Shown here: positions 60,484 to 64,000 of the stretch, in pieces
How the letters are laid out: each line of letters opens with the position of its first letter
How positions within the stretch are numbered: the first letter of the stretch is position 1
Assembly: GCA_038373865.1 (NCBI GenBank)
Contig: JAXGGA010003415.1
Span: forward strand, 1 to 64,000
Reading direction: 5' to 3'
Source: Uloborus plumipes
Taxonomy: Eukaryota; Arthropoda; Arachnida; Araneae; Uloboridae
DNA length: 64,000 nt
Program-made: the position numbers and the translations under genes
The notes under the pieces: generated by a model
Told to the model about the DNA's origin: nothing
Seen by the model: only the letters and a program-made list of their open reading frames with translations
Databases searched by the model: none

Positions 60484-61630
60484 CACTGTAAAAAGTGAAT
60501 TTTGTTTTTACAGTATAATAGAGCTAACTTATGGTAATAAACTGAAAAAAATGCTAGTTTTACCGTATTAGGGGTCTAGGGAGTCTTAAAATTTAAATTT
60601 TTTGATTTTCCGAAAAAAATATATGTCATAAAAGATTTAATTCTGAGCAGTTTGATACCTCACTTTTTACCATAGGCAAAAAACTTTTTGAGTTATCGTA
60701 AAAAAACTTTAACTATCCCCAATGAGTTTAATGTTAAAAGCAGCTGTTCAAACCCCTTTTTCTCAGAAGTCGATTTTACATTTTGCATGCATGATATCTC
60801 AAAAAGTGTTTCATTTATTTTTATAAAATTTTGCACGCACTTACGAAAAGCATATCTTAACACTCTAAACCTAAATTTTTCTCAAAAATCAAACTCAATT
60901 TTTCAGAAAAAAAAATTAATTCCTCCAAATTTTGGTAAATTTTGATTCTTATTTTAAAAATTTTAATAAAAATATTTATTATTATTTTTTAAACTTAAAT
61001 TTTGGTTTAGATTGGTGAGATAGGCTGTACGTACGTGCATGCAAAATTTTATAAAAATTAATGTAACACTTTTTGAGATATCATGCACGCAAACTGTAAA
61101 ACCGACATCTGAGAAAAAGAGGTTTGATCGCTGTTGTTAACATTAAACTCATTGGGGATAGTTAAAGTTTTTTTATGATAACTCAAAAAGTTTTTCGCCG
61201 ATGGTAAAAAATGAGGCATCAAACTGTTCAGAATTAAATCCTATATAACATATATTTTTTCCAGAAAATCAAAAATTTTTCATTTTAAGACTCCCTGGAC
61301 CCCTTAAACTGTAAAATTGCTAGCTTTACAGTACAAAACTGCAAAATTGCTATTTTTTCAGTAATACATTGTAAAATTTCTAATTTTACAGTTTATTACC
61401 GCGCATATTTCAGTTCCAAACTGCAACCTCTGCTGCCAGTATTATACTGTTGTTTTTACCGAATATTACAGCAAAATGTTCCTGCAATAAACTATAAAAT
61501 TTCTCACTTTACAGTAAGAAACTGCGAAATTGCTGGCTTTATAGTTTTTTACTGTGCATTTTACATTTTTAAATTGGAACCTTGGCTGCCAGTATTATAA
61601 TGTAAAAACAACAGTTCATTTTTTGCAGTG
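60484..61630. mobile_element. CACTG-ended MITE, copy B, split by another MITE
   Basis: Starts CACTGTAAAAAGTGAATTTT and ends TTCATTTTTTGCAGTG, with TA on both sides (60482-60483 and 61631-61632). The inside has the same ACTGTAAAAT words and CTCTGCTGCCAGTATTATA module ends as 32609-32994. The element at 60571-61303 interrupts it. Confidence 0.75.
60571..61303. mobile_element. Palindromic MITE nested in copy B
   Basis: Arms of about 300 bp start GGGGTCTAGGGAGTC and end GACTCCCTGGACCCC, with TTA on both sides (60568-60570 and 61304-61306). The arms match along most of their length, for example 60700-60745 against 61125-61175. No transposase; the frame at 60688-60945 is within an arm and unsupported. 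Confidence 0.8.
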
Positions 61631-62790
61631 TAGAGTTTTTGATACGCTGCTCAATTTTATTTCTTTTTTTCCATGATTTAGTGAGTTGTTATTGAACAAT
61701 CGATTTGTTCGACATGAAATCACACAAGTTCCCACTATCACGCTTTTGATTACTTTTCTTAAGGGTATTTTAGCAGTTCTTTTGTTTCCCAAACATGATT
61801 GTGCACTTAGATAAAGAGATCGATTACGAATGAGTCCAATAGATCTCTTGAGAATTTCGAGCTTTAATTGGGATTAAAGCCGTAGGGTCAAACTGGTTAA
61901 GGTCTTGCAGCAATCCACAACGCCAGTGGCTTAGTAGGGCTTTAAACCTTATGATTTCAGAGTCACTCACTATGTCACTTGGCGAACTTTATATCTTAAT
62001 GGAAATCCAATGTTTCTAAATCTATTTAATATCTATGTTGAATTCTGCAGTTTTGCCTTCAGTTAAACTTAGCTAAAAAGTTAGCGTTAAATGTAAGAAA
62101 TGTTTTTTGCTGAAGTACCAGACCTACGCTTCTTTTTTTTCATGGATGGAGCCTAAATTTTTGTTTAAAATTACTTGATTGAAAAAAATATGATTCACGA
62201 AAAAATTAAAGCGGTTTTATATTTTTTTTAAATAAATAGTGTCACATTTCATGGCATGCAAGTGACGCTTTGTACTTCAAAATCATTAACACCAATGGAG
62301 AAAATTACACATGATGCAGGATGGAGCATAACAGTTTCTACATCATAGGTTGCCAAATATAGTAATGTGCTATAACTTAGCTTAAATTATTTTTTCTCCG
62401 AACTTTGTATTCAACTCGTATATTACTTAGAAACGCTAAAAACTAAAACGAATTATCATTTAACATGAATCCAAAACTTGTCAAGTAATTTGACAGTCAC
62501 AACCTCTCAAACTTGTAAAGAGGAATATTTCAAGTTCTCAGTCGTTTTGATTTAAATGGATTTGAATCGCTCATAACAGTATTTATTTCTTTATTGTTGA
62601 TATTGACTTATGCTCGCTAGGCTAGCGGTATGTTGCGTGCTGTATTAATTTTCTAAGTATACCGTAGTTTGGTGCGTGAAGACCATTTTCGACAGCACAC
62701 ACATGCCTTAAGGACCCATCTATTGGGTGGACAACCATTCACAGCACAAAACATTCATACAAAGAAATGACAATAGAGAGAGAAATCGCA
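61631..62790. other. No feature seen
   Basis: AT-rich DNA without inverted ends or supported frame. Confidence 0.45.
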
Positions 62791-63205
62791 CACTGCAAAA
62801 AATAAACTGTTATTTTTACAGTATAATACTGACATCAGAGGTTCTATTTTGACTATAAAATGCACAGTAATGAACTGTAAAACAAGCAATTTTACAGTTT
62901 ATTACTGAAAAGCAGCAATTTCACAGTTTATTACTGAAAAGCAGCAATTTCACAGTTTATTACTAAAAAGCAGCAATTTCACAGTTGATTACCACAATTT
63001 CAGGTCATTCATTCAAAATTAGCAGCGTTATACTGAAAAAAAAAAAATAAGCGGTATAATATTGGTAGCAGAAGCACCAGTTTAAAACTGTAAAACTAGC
63101 TATTTTACAGTTTATTACTGTAGAGTAGCAATTTTAGTTTATCATTGTAAACTAGCAATTTTTACAGTTTGTTACTAAAGAACTATAAAAACAGCATATC
63201 TTTTT
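62791..63205. mobile_element. CACTG-ended MITE, copy C, right end degraded
   Basis: Starts CACTGCAAAAAATAAACTGT. The interior is a short tandem array of a word like AGCAGCAATTTCACAGTTTA (62905-62985), then the usual ACTGTAAAA modules, with one inverted relative to copy A. The right end (AACAGCATATC...) is worn down. Confidence 0.65.
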
Positions 63206-63214
63206 AACAGAGCA

Positions 63215-63300
63215 TCCATGCACGAGCCGAGGTTCAAACCCTAAACCTCCTCATCGTAGTCTCTACGAGTCAGCGCTCTTTTCTAGTAACGAGGTGGCTG
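63215..63300 (-). repeat. Degraded tRNA-like SINE head
   Basis: The minus strand contains GCGCTGACTCGTAGAGACTA and a B-box-like GGTTTGAACC at tRNA-like spacing, but the A box is lost. It resembles a tRNA-derived SINE head or tRNA pseudogene and differs from the SINE at 52855. No tail or target duplication found. Confidence 0.35.
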
Positions 63301-63565
63301 GCTTATTTATGTATTGTTACTATTATAATTATTCCATTGATTCCTCTCTTTTTTATATATTTTACTCTTAAATAAGTTCATTTGCTAAAATGCTTTGTGA
63401 TAACACAAGTTGTGTAGTAAAAAATGTTTTTATATTTCTTCAAATTTGGAAACTTCATACTATTTTAGACAATTTAGATACCATGTTATTTCGAAATATC
63501 AGTTTACTGAGCATCTTTGTACTTTCAGACATTTCTTAACTTTAACTTTTGTATTTCGTATGTAG

Positions 63566-63747
63566 CCGGCGGAAAATTAAAAGAAGCAAATATTTCAATA
63601 TCCGAAGAAAATATAAAATACATAATTTCTTCGCGATGGCAAGCATTAGTAGATGTTTCCACTTTCTCAAAAGCTCTAGGCCCTGAACCAATGCCTGTTA
63701 TAGCTCATATTGATGTTCCTCGAGATGTATTCCAAGATTGCTTTTAA
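63566..63747 (+). CDS. Candidate exon, unrecognised gene
   Basis: After a T-rich stretch ending TATGTAG (acceptor at 63564-63565), an open frame encodes about 60 residues of balanced composition: GGKLKEANISISEENIKYII, SSRWQALVDVSTFSKALG and PEPMPVIAHIDVPRDVFQDC. Codon choice and hydrophilic pattern look like real protein, unlike the Phe/Ile-rich chance frames. The frame reaches TAA at 63745-63747, and a good donor (gtaagg) begins at 63748, so either the stop abuts an intron or the run of four T's just before it hides a one-base change. No domain recognised. Neighbouring exons not seen. Confidence 0.35.
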
Positions 63748-64000
63748 GTAAGGACTGATGTTGATTTAGGTATACAATAAGCAATGGAATTTTAGCAATA
63801 TTTACTGTACAGCGCTGCATTTGAAAACTCTTTTGAGCTCAAAATTGAAATTTACTGAGAGTCAAAGCGAAACTTTCTACTTTGTGGGCAAATATATTTT
63901 TTCTGACGATTGTACTGCTTTTATAAATGAAAAATCAGTAAGAAACTAGCTTTGGGAAAAATATTTTCTACTGATAAAGGAAATATTTTCTACTGATAAA
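63748..64000. other. No feature seen
   Basis: AT-rich; would be intron if the exon at 63566 is real. A short direct repeat (ATATTTTCTACTGATAAA) ends the window. Confidence 0.4.

Overview
The window is AT-rich, intron- and repeat-dominated eukaryotic DNA. It is most likely from an arthropod genome and perhaps an arachnid, judging from the mix of element families (Helitrons, pogo, Tc1/mariner, piggyBac, hAT, I/Jockey-type LINE, Penelope-like traces) and one exon of a DIP/dpr/Lachesin-type immunoglobulin gene. No base in it suggests a bacterial genome. There are no operons, rRNAs or CRISPR arrays. Almost every short reading frame is a chance opening in AT-rich DNA. The readable coding sequence consists of decayed transposase, helicase or reverse-transcriptase-associated pieces plus one convincing host exon (27481-27584, minus strand) and a few uncertain candidates (34711-35082, 37957-38439, 63566-63747).

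Layout. 0-6.8 kb: a palindromic MITE, a small minus-strand Helitron and related 5'-end repeats, and a second MITE with 130 bp inverted arms. 6.9-12.1 kb: a 5.2 kb element with 8 bp target duplications (hAT-like) that has swallowed a Tc1-type foldback, which in turn carries an RNase H-bearing LINE 3' end. 12.6-15.4 kb: a second Helitron and a broken Tc1 copy. 19.3-25.4 kb: a piggyBac-type MITE, a solo LTR, a palindrome carrying hammerhead-ribozyme-like cores on both strands, and a pogo element with a nested MITE. 27.5 kb: the Ig exon. 27.8-31.4 kb: a second pogo relic and a piggyBac relic. 32.6-36.7 kb: small MITEs and diverged tandem duplications. 36.7-38.4 kb: an unusually repeat-poor, CG-richer island with NRF-1 and CCAAT-type motifs. 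39.2-42.4 kb: a 1.2 kb near-perfect palindrome interrupted by a 2.0 kb mariner-type element with a nearly intact transposase. 45.2-48 kb: truncated Tc1, piggyBac-like and hAT pieces. 49.8-50.1 kb: an (AT)n tract bordering a MITE. 51.4-56.0 kb: a tandem array of Helitron 5' ends that closes with a single internally deleted Helitron carrying the only 3' terminus. 57.4-63.3 kb: more pogo, hAT and CACTG-ended MITEs, with nesting, and a degraded tRNA-like SINE head. 63.5-63.7 kb: a possible exon.

The most unusual parts are the Helitron 5'-end array, whose two SINE copies share the same target duplication and so date the duplication steps, and the palindrome at 22.4-22.7 kb, whose two arms each encode a hammerhead-type core with a compensatory base-pair change. 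Identifications rest on motifs, target-site duplications and inverted repeats read by eye. No database search was possible.
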